A stretch of DNA of 64,000 nt from DVED01 sp963838375. GTDB lineage: Bacteria > Cyanobacteriota > Cyanobacteriia > Cyanobacteriales > Geitlerinemataceae. Under the pieces are notes generated by a model that saw only the letters and a list, made by a program, of their open reading frames with translations, was not told the DNA's origin and did not search any database. Position 1 is the first letter of the stretch. Each line of letters starts with the position of its first letter. Both the position numbers and the translations under genes were made by a program. The stretch spans positions 62,001 through 126,000 of the forward strand of contig CAWIQY010000015.1 in the NCBI GenBank assembly GCA_963838375.1, given 5' to 3'. Below, one piece after another: positions 42,682 to 51,654 of the stretch.

Positions 42682-44019
42682 TCACGCTTTAATTTCACCA
42701 CTCCCCGAAGTTTCCTCCGCCTCTAATGTCGCCGACTCTGGAGTTTCTTGCTCGGGCGGTGCGAAAACTGTCAAACCGTTGGGAATACACTCGACTTCTA
42801 CCGGAGTCGTGCCGATAATTTCCCCATCCAAAACCACTTTTTGCGGCGGTTGGGTGGTGACTTTGACTCGCCCGGCGCGCAGGGTAATGATATCCTTCTG
42901 ATTTACGGGAACTTGTCGCAGTGCCGCACCGAGCAAGTTTGCCATGGTTGTTAGCGCTCCGAGATCGGTTGGGGGCGCGGCAATGGTGATATCGAGTAAA
43001 CCGTCGTTGGCGGTGACGCTGCCCCAGCCTTGCGCCATCAGTGAGGTAGACGGTGCGGCATTGGCAATGGTGACTGCCCCAGCGTGAAAGGTTTGGAGTT
43101 GTCCTTCGATTTCGATTTGGATTTCAAATAACTGCTGTTCGTTCAATTGCTGGATGCCAGCACTGATGTAAGCAAAAACTCCCCAACGGTCTTTTGCTTC
43201 TCGGTTGGCACGATCGATCGCTTCGGCTTCCAAACCGATTCCGACTAGTAAAATCATCGGTAAACCGTTGCAGCGAGCCGTATCGACAATGCGGGTATTA
43301 TCTGCCAAAATCACCTCGCAAGCACTTCTAATCGGTGTCAGATAAGAAGGAATACCCAATGCCACGGCAAAAGCATTTGCTGTTCCCCGAGGAATGATGC
43401 CCAAGGGAATCTTCGTTCCCGTCAAGACCCCTGCCACTTCGGAAACCGTGCCGTCGCCTCCCGATGCGATAATTAAATCGGCTTTGGCTTCGATCGCTTC
43501 TCGAGCCAGTTGTTCGGCGCTGATTTCCGGTGTTGTCAAACACACCACCACTTCCATGGCGGGTTTGAGCAGTTCTTGAACCAGTTTGAGGTCTTCTTCG
43601 GCGTTGCCTTGACCGGAAATGGGGTTGAAAATGAGATGGGCGATGCGCGTCCGCCGGAGTCGATCGACGATCGCTTCGGCTGTTGCCAAATTCGTTGCCA
43701 GCGCTACGTTGTGAACTGCACAGATGCGCTGTAGGGCTTGGATGTCCGGTTCGTGGGGTTGCGCGTACAGGGGATCGACCAAGAAAATTACGGCGCTGAC
43801 TTTGCCCTCTGCCACCTGTGCGGCGATTTGAGCATCGCCGCCGACGGGCCCCGAGAGCATTTTTTCCACAGATAAGTCCGTTCCATCTTGGATGCGCTGT
43901 CCGGTGGTTCCGGTGGCAATCAGGCGATAGCGGGAAAATAAAGCGTGGTGGCGTTGAGCAAATTCGACGATTTCGTCTTTTTTGCGATCGTGGGCGATGA
44001 GTGCAAGGGTGGCAGGCAT
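42682..44019 (-). CDS. methylglyoxal synthase / diacylglycerol kinase-like fusion
   Basis: A 445-residue fusion. Residues 1-118 are MgsA-like (LALIAHDRKKDEIVEF, LSGPVGGDAQIAAQV, FLVDPLYAQPHEPDI; phosphate-binding and catalytic Asp positions look intact), an enzyme converting dihydroxyacetone phosphate to methylglyoxal. Residues about 125-430 are a YegS/DagK-type lipid or sphingoid-base kinase: NPISGQGNAEEDL, IASGGDGTVSEVAGVL (GGDGT ATP site) and PRGTANAFAVALGIP, ending in the beta-sandwich domain. DHAP links glycolysis and glycerolipid synthesis, so coupling of the two domains is plausible but inferred. Same strand as the kinase gene upstream, 73 bases apart. Confidence 0.87.
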   Translation of the reverse strand: MPATLALIAHDRKKDEIVEFAQRHHALFSRYRLIATGTTGQRIQDGTDLSVEKMLSGPVGGDAQIAAQVAEGKVSAVIFLVDPLYAQPHEPDIQALQRICAVHNVALATNLATAEAIVDRLRRTRIAHLIFNPISGQGNAEEDLKLVQELLKPAMEVVVCLTTPEISAEQLAREAIEAKADLIIASGGDGTVSEVAGVLTGTKIPLGIIPRGTANAFAVALGIPSYLTPIRSACEVILADNTRIVDTARCNGLPMILLVGIGLEAEAIDRANREAKDRWGVFAYISAGIQQLNEQQLFEIQIEIEGQLQTFHAGAVTIANAAPSTSLMAQGWGSVTANDGLLDITIAAPPTDLGALTTMANLLGAALRQVPVNQKDIITLRAGRVKVTTQPPQKVVLDGEIIGTTPVEVECIPNGLTVFAPPEQETPESATLEAEETSGSGEIKA

Positions 44020-44092
44020 GGCAGTTAAGGGATTGATATAGCTATCCTAAATCATTTGGGATAGATATAGAGAATTCATCATATTATCGATT

Positions 44093-45100
44093 TTATTTTT
44101 TCGGTTCTGTGGTTTCTGGTGGCGATTCCTTGGGAGATAACATTCGGTCTACAAAACCTATTCCATCGTTTAAAAATCCAGCTAACGCGGCTAAAAATCC
44201 GATAATGACTGCGGCGATCGCTAATTTTTCTTTAACTCGTTCGATGGAAACTCGACGCTTTTCGTTGAGTCCTAGCGACTTTAACCATGTTTCCATATCT
44301 TTCGGTCGAAAGTCCGGTTCTAAGCTCATTCCTTGGAGAATGGCATCATTAACTCGATCGCTCAAATCAGGCGTTATTTCTTTGGGTGGAATTAACCGAA
44401 CTTCGCTGAGATTAGATTGACGTTTTTCGGCGCTGGGTGGCGTTTCTCCCGTCACTAAAAAGTACAGCGTTGCGGCGAGTGAATAGATATCACTTCGCGC
44501 GTTCAGTGTCATAGAATCGATATACAATTCTAGAGAGGCAAAACCATCGGAAATTTCTCGTCGATCGCTCAGAGGAGTATCTGTTTCTCGGGCTAAATTG
44601 AAATCAATTAAAACCGCTTCTCCAGTTTCGTGTCGCACCAAAATATTCTCGGGTTTGACATCTCGGTGCAGCAATCCTTTAGCGTGAATGCAAGTTAAAG
44701 CACCTCCAATTTGCTTGATATAGCGCAAAGCTGCGGTTTCAGATAAGCGTTTTTGGGGTAAACTGGCTAAATCGATTCCGGCAATATATTCGAGCGGGAC
44801 GCAAACAAGCTTGTAATCTCCATCTAATTCTCGCCAGGGTTGTCCCAAACATCGAACAACGTGATGGTGTTGGCAGTGTGCGAGCTTTGTTGCTTCTTTC
44901 CAGAGTTTGTCTTGCCAACGAGCGATCGCATCGAGATCTCCTTGAAGTTGGTCGATAATCACATCACTTAATGTTTTGATAACAATTCGAGTTCCATGGC
45001 GATCGAAGGCGAGATAGGTGACGGCAAAACGTCCCCGTCCTAACACCCGTTCGATAGTGTATCGATCGCCTCTTAATTGATGTCCTTGTTTCCAAACCAT
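44093..45100 (-). CDS. membrane-anchored serine/threonine protein kinase
   Basis: A 335-residue Hanks-type kinase. The glycine loop is LGRGRFAVTY, the VAIK-type Lys is in RIVIKTL, the catalytic loop HRDVKPENILV and the metal motif LIDFNLA (DFN rather than DFG). The APE region is replaced by SDGFASLELYID. The kinase domain ends near residue 275; a hydrophobic helix (LAIAAVIIGFLAALAGFL, about 290-308) anchors it, leaving a short Pro/Glu-rich tail outside. There is no PASTA, TPR or WD sensor domain. Its substrates are unknown. Confidence 0.87.
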   Translation of the reverse strand: MVWKQGHQLRGDRYTIERVLGRGRFAVTYLAFDRHGTRIVIKTLSDVIIDQLQGDLDAIARWQDKLWKEATKLAHCQHHHVVRCLGQPWRELDGDYKLVCVPLEYIAGIDLASLPQKRLSETAALRYIKQIGGALTCIHAKGLLHRDVKPENILVRHETGEAVLIDFNLARETDTPLSDRREISDGFASLELYIDSMTLNARSDIYSLAATLYFLVTGETPPSAEKRQSNLSEVRLIPPKEITPDLSDRVNDAILQGMSLEPDFRPKDMETWLKSLGLNEKRRVSIERVKEKLAIAAVIIGFLAALAGFLNDGIGFVDRMLSPKESPPETTEPKK

Positions 45101-45123
45101 GATTTAATTGTATCCGATCGTCT

Positions 45124-45726
45124 TCAATTATCGGATAACTTTTCAGATTTTATGGATTCGATTTTCTCAAATTCAATATCTTCATACAACGCTTCCATTG
45201 TCCCTTCAAAATTGACGGTGTGAAGCTGAAATGTTTTTGAGGTATAATATTGTAAAACCCAAAATCCTTCATCGTTGCGCCGAAAGCACTCAATCCTCTG
45301 CCGTTTTGTATTGATTAAAACATACTCTTTCAGGCTCTCAATCTGTTGGTAGTCGGCAAACTTATCCCCTCGGTCAAAAGCTTCTGTAGAATTGGATAAA
45401 ACTTCGACTATTAAACAGGGGAATTGTTTGTGATTTGGGGTTTCTCGATCTCGACGATCGCAACTGACCATCACGTCAGGATAAAAATAACGATTGAGCG
45501 ATTCGATCCGGACTTTCATATCAGCAATATAAACGCGGCAACCCGATCCTCGAAGGTGGTTGCGGAGATTGGCTGCTAGATTGAGGGCGACGGTGACGTG
45601 CGCATCGCTAGCACCTGCCATGGCATAGACATAGCCATCGATATACTCGTGTTTGATATCACTTTGTTCCTCAAGCTTGAGGTATTCTTCAGGGGTGAGA
45701 TAGGTGTAGTGTGGAGAAGCAATCAT
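45124..45726 (-). CDS. Uma2 family (DUF820) putative endonuclease
   Basis: A 200-residue PD-(D/E)XK-fold protein, a family greatly expanded in cyanobacteria with no settled role. Visible marks: YLTPEEYLKLEEQSDIKHEY at the start, GCRVYIADMKVRI, the first acidic position in YFYPDVMVSC and PCLIVEVLSNSTEAFDRGDK with the Glu of the catalytic pair; then KEYVLINTKRQRIECFRR. All core residues present. Lies 23 bases before the kinase gene's start on the same strand. Confidence 0.85.
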   Translation of the reverse strand: MIASPHYTYLTPEEYLKLEEQSDIKHEYIDGYVYAMAGASDAHVTVALNLAANLRNHLRGSGCRVYIADMKVRIESLNRYFYPDVMVSCDRRDRETPNHKQFPCLIVEVLSNSTEAFDRGDKFADYQQIESLKEYVLINTKRQRIECFRRNDEGFWVLQYYTSKTFQLHTVNFEGTMEALYEDIEFEKIESIKSEKLSDN

Positions 45727-45780
45727 AATCTGTACGATCTTTAATTGATTTTATTCTATCAAGCTCAGATCGAATCAGAC

Positions 45781-46323
45781 TTAGATGTTACATTCTAAAA
45801 GTTTGCCAATGAGAGAAACACTCTCACGAAGTTCTCCAACCCCATAATCCATGTATCGGTCTACATTCGTATCAGAACACATTCCCAATCCAGGAAACCG
45901 TTCCCATTGCGAATTGAATAACTCTCCAAACGCGGGAAAATGTCCGTGAGGTGCTGCGATCTTAAAAGTTAAATCTCTCCAGGACAGCCATTTCCCTTCT
46001 TTTCTCCATCCGACCCGATCTCCAAAAGCTTCCCAAACCGCTCGATCGAACTCTTGCGTACCACCGAGTTCTTGGTAAATTTGCCTTTGCACGCAGAAAC
46101 CGAAGCGACTGTTACTGTATTCGATCCAGAGGCGATCCATCTCTCTCAAATCCTCGCACGAAAAATGGTTGATATCTTCCACCCTCAGCCAACCTGCCTC
46201 TACTAAAAAAGTCAAGCTTTTCTCTTCCGGGTTTGCAATTTTCAAAATGACTAGTGCTGTCTCTTCATCTGCTTCTCGCCACTTTCCTGCCGCTAGCAAT
46301 TTTTGGAGCTTTTCGTACGTCAT
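45781..46323 (-). CDS. GUN4-domain protein
   Basis: A 180-residue GUN4-like protein. The start KLLAAGKWREADEETALVIL is the typical helical entry, followed by CEDLREMDRLWIEYSNSRFG and FCVQRQIYQELGG. GUN4 proper binds porphyrins and stimulates Mg-chelatase in chlorophyll synthesis; stand-alone or kinase-linked GUN4 domains have unknown roles. This copy departs from the canonical protein in its C-terminal half, so I do not call it the chelatase regulator. It clusters with Uma2 and Ser/Thr kinase genes on the same strand. Confidence 0.75.
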   Translation of the reverse strand: MTYEKLQKLLAAGKWREADEETALVILKIANPEEKSLTFLVEAGWLRVEDINHFSCEDLREMDRLWIEYSNSRFGFCVQRQIYQELGGTQEFDRAVWEAFGDRVGWRKEGKWLSWRDLTFKIAAPHGHFPAFGELFNSQWERFPGLGMCSDTNVDRYMDYGVGELRESVSLIGKLLECNI

Positions 46324-46558
46324 ACCCAGCTATCCCGATCAATAGGTTACGATCTCAATTCAATTATTTTACTTAAAAAGGTCGATCTCGAAAAAAATAT
46401 TGTTGGAAATAGCTCGAATATAAATTCTCGTAACGATCGAAATAGAGATCGTCGTGGAACCCCAAATTTAAACAGCCAACGGTTGGTCATTTCCTGTTCT
46501 CCCAAGCATTCGTATAGAATAAAGACTAATTCGTCTATTTAACAATCCGTAACAGCAC

Positions 46559-49213
46559 ATGAACAGCCCCTTTCTGCAACGACTCCACAGCGAAAATCGC
46601 CCGGTTCTCGTGTTTGACGGCGCGATGGGAACCAACTTACAAGTGCAGAACCTCACCGCCGAGGACTTTGGCGGCGCAGAGTACGAAGGATGCAACGAAT
46701 ACCTCGTTCACACCAAGCCAGAAGCCGTCGCTACAGTCCATCGGGGGTTTCTCGAAGCGGGTGCCGATGTCATCGAAACAGACACCTTCGGCGGCACTCC
46801 TGTGGTGTTGGCAGAGTACGACTTAGCCGACAAAGCTTACGAACTCAACAAAGCCGCCGCAGAATTGGCAAAGCGCCTCACCGCCGAATATTCCACACCG
46901 GACAAACCTAGATTTGTGGCGGGTTCCATCGGACCGGGAACCAAACTACCGACGCTGGGACATATCGATTTTGACACGTTGCGCGACTCTTTTATCGTCC
47001 AAGCCGAAGGATTGTATGACGGTGGTGTAGATTTTCTGTTAGTAGAAACCTGTCAAGATGTGCTGCAAATTAAAGCAGCTTTAAATGCCGTCGAAGAAGT
47101 CTTTGCCAAAAAAGGATCGCGCTTGCCGATTATGGTTTCGGTGACAATGGAAGCCTTCGGCACGATGTTAGTCGGTTCGGAAATCAATGCGGTGGTCTCG
47201 ATTTTAGAACCCTACAATATCGACATTTTGGGACTTAATTGTGCCACGGGTCCGGACTTGATGAAAGAACACATTCGCTACCTGTCAGAAAACTCCCCGT
47301 TTATCGTGTCTTGCGTTCCCAACGCGGGATTGCCGGAAAACGTCGGCGGACAAGCGCATTACCGACTGACACCGATGGAATTGCGAATGGCATTAATGCA
47401 CTTTGTAGAAGATTTGGGAGTGCAAATTATTGGCGGTTGTTGCGGCACTCGCTACGAACATATCGGGGCTCTGGCGGAAATGGCAGGAACCCTCAAAGCC
47501 AAGGAACGCAAACCTAACTACGAACCTTCGGCTGCCTCAATTTACAGTACCCAATCTTACGAACAAGAGAACTCATTTCTGATTGTCGGCGAACGTCTCA
47601 ATGCCAGTGGTTCTAAGAAATGTCGGGATTTACTCAATGCTGAAGATTGGGATGGATTAGTCGCATTAGCAAAAGCTCAAGTTAAGGAAGGCGCGCACAT
47701 TCTCGATGTCAACGTCGATTATGTGGGACGAGATGGCGTTCGGGATATGCACGAGTTGGTGTCTCGAGTGGTGACGAATGTCAATTTGCCGCTGATGCTA
47801 GACTCGACCGAGTGGCAAAAAATGGAAGCGGGGTTAAAAGTTGCCGGGGGAAAATGTTTGTTGAACTCCACCAACTATGAAGATGGAGAACCTCGCTTTT
47901 ATCAGGTTTTGGAGTTGGCAAAAAAATACGGTGCTGGAATCGTTGTCGGAACGATCGATGAAGAGGGTATGGCACGGACGGCAGATAAAAAATTTGAAAT
48001 TGCCAAACGTGCTTATGATGCGATCGTTGCTTATGGAATTCGTCCCGAAGAAATCTTTTTCGATCCTTTAGCACTCCCCATTTCTACCGGAATTGAAGAA
48101 GATCGCGAGAACGGAAAAGCCACGATCGAATCCATTCGTCGCATCCGAGAAGAATTGCCGGGATGTCACATTGTTCTAGGAGTTTCTAACATTTCATTCG
48201 GCTTAAACCCAGCAGCGCGACAAGTTTTAAATTCGGTGTTTCTCCACGAAGCAATGCAAGTGGGAATGGATTCGGCGATCGTTAGTGCCAGTAAAATTTT
48301 ACCCCTAGCAAAAATCGAACCGGAACATCAAGAAGTTTGCCGCAAACTGATTTACGATGAACGAGGATTTGAAGGTGATATTTGTACCTACGATCCGCTG
48401 ACTTCCTTAACTCAACTCTTTGAAGGGAAAACCACCAAACGCGATCGATCTGGCGATATCAATCTTCCCGTAGAAGAACGCCTCAAACGTCACATTATCG
48501 ACGGCGAACGTATTGGTTTAGAAGAACAACTTGCTAAAGCTTTAGAACAATATCCGCCGTTGGATATTATCAATGTTTTTCTCCTGGATGGAATGAAAGT
48601 CGTCGGTGAATTGTTCGGTTCCGGACAGATGCAACTTCCCTTTGTATTGCAGTCAGCACAAACCATGAAATCTGCGGTAGCTTACCTAGAACCGTATATG
48701 GAGAAAGAGGAAGGGGAAGACAATGCCAAAGGCACATTTATTATCGCAACGGTAAAAGGCGATGTTCATGATATTGGCAAGAACTTGGTCGATATCATCT
48801 TGTCGAACAATGGATACAGGGTGATTAACCTGGGGATTAAACAACCTGTGGAAAACATCATCAATGCCTATCGCGAACACAAGGCAGACTGTATCGCCAT
48901 GAGTGGCTTACTGGTGAAATCTACGGCATTCATGAAAGACAATCTCGAAGTGTTTAACCAAGAAGGAATTACCGTTCCCGTCATTTTAGGCGGCGCGGCA
49001 TTAACTCCCAAGTTCGTGAATAAAGATTGTCAAAATACTTATAAAGGACAAGTTATCTACGGTAAGGATGCGTTTTCCGATCTCAATTTCATGGAAAAAC
49101 TGATGCCTGCTAAAGCGGCAGAAAGTTGGGACGATTTCCAAGGATTCTTAGGGGAGAACATGGAAATGGCAATGTGGAAACTTCCTCGGTTTGCACGACG
49201 CTTCCTGATCTGA
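46559..49213 (+). CDS. metH: cobalamin-dependent methionine synthase, main part (frame breaks at its 3' side)
   Basis: Transfers a methyl group from methyltetrahydrofolate to homocysteine via B12. The 884 residues cover the homocysteine domain (LVFDGAMGTNLQ; zinc ligands in LGLNCATG and IIGGCCGTRYEH), the pterin-binding domain (FLIVGERLNASGSKKCRDLL, about 340-590), the cap helices and the B12 domain with the lower-ligand motif ATVKGDVHDIGKNLVDI near residue 727. The frame ends at LPRFARRFLI while the activation domain continues in other frames (49241-50136). The catalytic domains are whole; reactivation by S-adenosylmethionine would be lost if the break is real. No B12 riboswitch was seen upstream. 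Confidence 0.9.
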   Translation: MNSPFLQRLHSENRPVLVFDGAMGTNLQVQNLTAEDFGGAEYEGCNEYLVHTKPEAVATVHRGFLEAGADVIETDTFGGTPVVLAEYDLADKAYELNKAAAELAKRLTAEYSTPDKPRFVAGSIGPGTKLPTLGHIDFDTLRDSFIVQAEGLYDGGVDFLLVETCQDVLQIKAALNAVEEVFAKKGSRLPIMVSVTMEAFGTMLVGSEINAVVSILEPYNIDILGLNCATGPDLMKEHIRYLSENSPFIVSCVPNAGLPENVGGQAHYRLTPMELRMALMHFVEDLGVQIIGGCCGTRYEHIGALAEMAGTLKAKERKPNYEPSAASIYSTQSYEQENSFLIVGERLNASGSKKCRDLLNAEDWDGLVALAKAQVKEGAHILDVNVDYVGRDGVRDMHELVSRVVTNVNLPLMLDSTEWQKMEAGLKVAGGKCLLNSTNYEDGEPRFYQVLELAKKYGAGIVVGTIDEEGMARTADKKFEIAKRAYDAIVAYGIRPEEIFFDPLALPISTGIEEDRENGKATIESIRRIREELPGCHIVLGVSNISFGLNPAARQVLNSVFLHEAMQVGMDSAIVSASKILPLAKIEPEHQEVCRKLIYDERGFEGDICTYDPLTSLTQLFEGKTTKRDRSGDINLPVEERLKRHIIDGERIGLEEQLAKALEQYPPLDIINVFLLDGMKVVGELFGSGQMQLPFVLQSAQTMKSAVAYLEPYMEKEEGEDNAKGTFIIATVKGDVHDIGKNLVDIILSNNGYRVINLGIKQPVENIINAYREHKADCIAMSGLLVKSTAFMKDNLEVFNQEGITVPVILGGAALTPKFVNKDCQNTYKGQVIYGKDAFSDLNFMEKLMPAKAAESWDDFQGFLGENMEMAMWKLPRFARRFLI

Positions 49214-49240
49214 TGATATGAGCTTCCGAAACTCCTGAAA

Positions 49241-50136
49241 ATGGAAAATCGAAAGCCGCGATCCGATTTACCCGTCGATACCCGCCGTTCTGAGGCAGTA
49301 GACATCGAATTCGATCGACCCACACCTCCTTTTTGGGGAAGCAAAATTCTGCAACCAGACGATATTCCCGTCGAAGAACTGTATTGGAATCTCGACTTAC
49401 AAGCATTAATCGCCGGACAATGGCAATTCCGCAAACCGAAAGAACAATCTCGGGAAGACTATGATGCGTTCTTAGCCGAAAAAGTTTACCCGGTTTTAGA
49501 ACAGTGGAAACACCGGATTGCCGAAGAAAATCTGTTACACCCTCAAGCCATTTACGGATATTTTCCGTGTCAATCCCAAGGCAATTCCGTACACATCTAC
49601 AAACCCGAAGAAGCCGAAACCGGAACATCTCACCGAACCCATTGTCACTTGGGAATTTCCCCGGCAAAAATCCCTGCGTCGTCTCTGTATCGCCGATTTC
49701 TTTGCACCTAAAGAATCAGGACATATCGATGTATTTCCCATGCAAGCGGTGACGATGGGTGATATTGCCACAGAATTCGCGCAAAAACTGTTCGCCGACA
49801 ACCAATATACTGACTATTTATACTTCCACGGCATGGCAGTCCAAATGGCAGAAGCGTTGGCAGAATGGCTGCATACCCGAATTCGTCGCGAGTTGGGATT
49901 TGGGGATAAAGATCCCGATAATATTCGCGATATTTTGGCGCAACGCTATCAAGGTTCACGGTATAGTTTCGGCTATCCCGCTTGTCCGAATATCCAAGAT
50001 CAGTTCAAACAATTGGAGTTACTCGGGATGCGATCGAATTAACCTTTATATGGATGAAAGCGAACAATTGTATCCCGAACAATCGACAACGGCGATTATC
50101 ACTTATCACCCCGTAGCTAAGTATTTCAGCGCTTAG
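49241..50136 (+). pseudogene. metH: methionine synthase C-terminal activation domain, frameshifted
   Basis: Continuation of metH in three successive frames: 49241-49620 (RPTPPFWGSKILQPDDIPVE, LYWNLDLQALIAGQWQFRK), about 49620-50042 (ADFFAPKESGHIDVFPMQAV, LAEWLHTRIRRELGFG, GSRYSFGYPACPNIQDQ) and about 50030-50136 (NLYMDESEQLYPEQSTTAII). These are standard activation-domain blocks with the S-adenosylmethionine-binding RxSxGYxxCPN motif, here RYSFGYPACPN. At least three frame changes are needed to join it to the 46559 frame. Confidence 0.8.
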
Positions 50137-50148
50137 TTTTAACCATTT

Positions 50149-50170
50149 AGGGTGGGTTTTTACTCACCCT
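50149..50170 (+). terminator. short hairpin after metH, possible terminator
   Basis: AGGGTGGG, TTTTTA, CTCACCCT; no T-run after it, so a weak candidate. Confidence 0.3.
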
Positions 50171-50254
50171 GAATGACTACTGAGTATTTCTATCGATCCC
50201 AACTCATACTCATTATGACTACAATATACATAGAGTTGACAGAAATCTCCAATT

Positions 50255-51133
50255 ATGGCTAAACTTACTCAACGCCGCACCCAAAACATCGACGGCGACT
50301 TCTACGTCGATCGAACTTGTATCGACTGCGACACCTGCCGTTGGATGGCACCGGAAGTGTTCAATCGCGCCGACGAAAAATCGGCAGTGTACCACCAACC
50401 TGCCAACGACCCCGAACGCCTCAAAGCCATGCAGGCACTGCTATCCTGTCCCACCGCTTCCATCGGCACAGTCGAAAAACCCACAGATATAAAGGAAGTT
50501 CAACAGAGTTTCCCCATTCCCATCGCCGACAACGTTTACCACTGCGGTTATCATTCCGAAAACTCCTACGGCGCTGCTAGTTACCTGATTCAACGAGAAG
50601 ACGGCAATATCCTCGTCGATTCTCCGCGCTTTGCACCGCCTTTGGTGAAACGTTTGCAGGAACTCGGCGGGGTACGTTATCTGTATCTCACCCACCGCGA
50701 CGACGTTGCCGACCACCGCAAATTCCACGATCGCTTCGGGTGCGATCGACTTCTGCACGCCGACGACATCACCGCCGACACCCAAGATGTCGAGATTCCC
50801 CTCTCCGGAAGCGAACCCATCCAATTTGCACCGGATATGCAGATTATCCCCGTTCCCGGACATTCCAAAGGACATACGGTCTTACTCTACGCCGACAAAT
50901 TCTTGTTTAGCGGCGATCATCTCGCTTGGTCATATCGCCTGAACCAACTTTACGCCTTTCCCCGTTACTGTTGGTATTCCTGGGACGAACAAATTCGATC
51001 GATGCAACACCTGACACAATACTCATTTGAATGGGTGTTACCCGGTCACGGTCGGCGCTACCATAGCAATGTGGAAACCATGCAACAACAACTGCAACAA
51101 TGCGTGGAATGGATGAAAAAAGTCGATCGGTAA
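50255..51133 (+). CDS. [4Fe-4S] ferredoxin domain fused to metallo-beta-lactamase-fold hydrolase
   Basis: A 292-residue fusion. Residues about 15-75 form a mini-ferredoxin with C22, C25, C28 (CIDCDTC) and a fourth ligand C65 (LLSCPTA), enough for one [4Fe-4S] cluster. Residues about 85-290 are an MBL domain: metal motif THRDDVADHRKFH (the usual HxHxDH with the second His replaced by Asp), PVPGHSKGHTVLLY, LFSGDHLAW and LPGHGRRYHS. It may be a redox or oxygen-handling enzyme; the substrate is unknown. Soluble and cytoplasmic. It stands alone, 118 bases after metH. Confidence 0.85.
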   Translation: MAKLTQRRTQNIDGDFYVDRTCIDCDTCRWMAPEVFNRADEKSAVYHQPANDPERLKAMQALLSCPTASIGTVEKPTDIKEVQQSFPIPIADNVYHCGYHSENSYGAASYLIQREDGNILVDSPRFAPPLVKRLQELGGVRYLYLTHRDDVADHRKFHDRFGCDRLLHADDITADTQDVEIPLSGSEPIQFAPDMQIIPVPGHSKGHTVLLYADKFLFSGDHLAWSYRLNQLYAFPRYCWYSWDEQIRSMQHLTQYSFEWVLPGHGRRYHSNVETMQQQLQQCVEWMKKVDR

Positions 51134-51654
51134 ATATTGGTACGGATTCACTTATTATTCGACAGCTTCATGGAATTGGCGTCTACAGAAACGAAGTCCG
51201 CAAACGCAGACTGTAGTGAACCCATGCCGATGGGTTTTGATTCTGTAGATGCGGTTTCAACCACCATGTGAATATAGGCATTTGTCGCGTCGTTGGGACA
51301 GCAAATACGATCGAAGTCGATCGCGCACCCGCAACAGACAAGTCATTTTTACGGACATCCAGCAGCTAAGTGCATAGTTCTATCTCCCCCAGAAGTATGT
51401 ACTTGTAGAGCAGGAAAAACATCTGTTCATTTGCCAGATCGCAGCTAAGTGCATAGTTCTATCTCCCCCAGAAGTATGTTCTTGTAGAGATCGAAAGCAG
51501 AACTGACTTTATCATAACTTTACATAAAGTCATTATAAAAATTCAGTGAAGCCTCTTGCACTTCGCTGAATCTCTAGGCTAACTTAGTCGAACACTTCTA
51601 GCTTCAAGCTAAAAGCTAACTATATCTTCGGGTAACAATCACAGGTCAAAAATT
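51134..51654. repeat. intergenic region with dispersed repeat and a 49-bp direct repeat pair
   Basis: A copy of the dispersed repeat family is at 51171-51265 (GCGTCTACAGAAACGAAG, GCGGTTTCAACCACC). Then 51362-51410 and 51441-51489 are 49-base direct repeats differing at one position (GCAGCTAAGTGCATAG...), with a 30-base spacer. Only two copies exist and the unit is not palindromic. Confidence 0.8.

Noticed and set aside
46324..46558. Possible cobalamin riboswitch upstream of metH
   Set aside because: No B12-box-like sequence or suitable structure seen in the 235 bases.
51362..51489. Two 49-bp direct repeats with a 30-bp spacer, looking like a tiny CRISPR
   Set aside because: Unit too long and not palindromic, only two copies, no leader or cas genes; treated as a tandem repeat.
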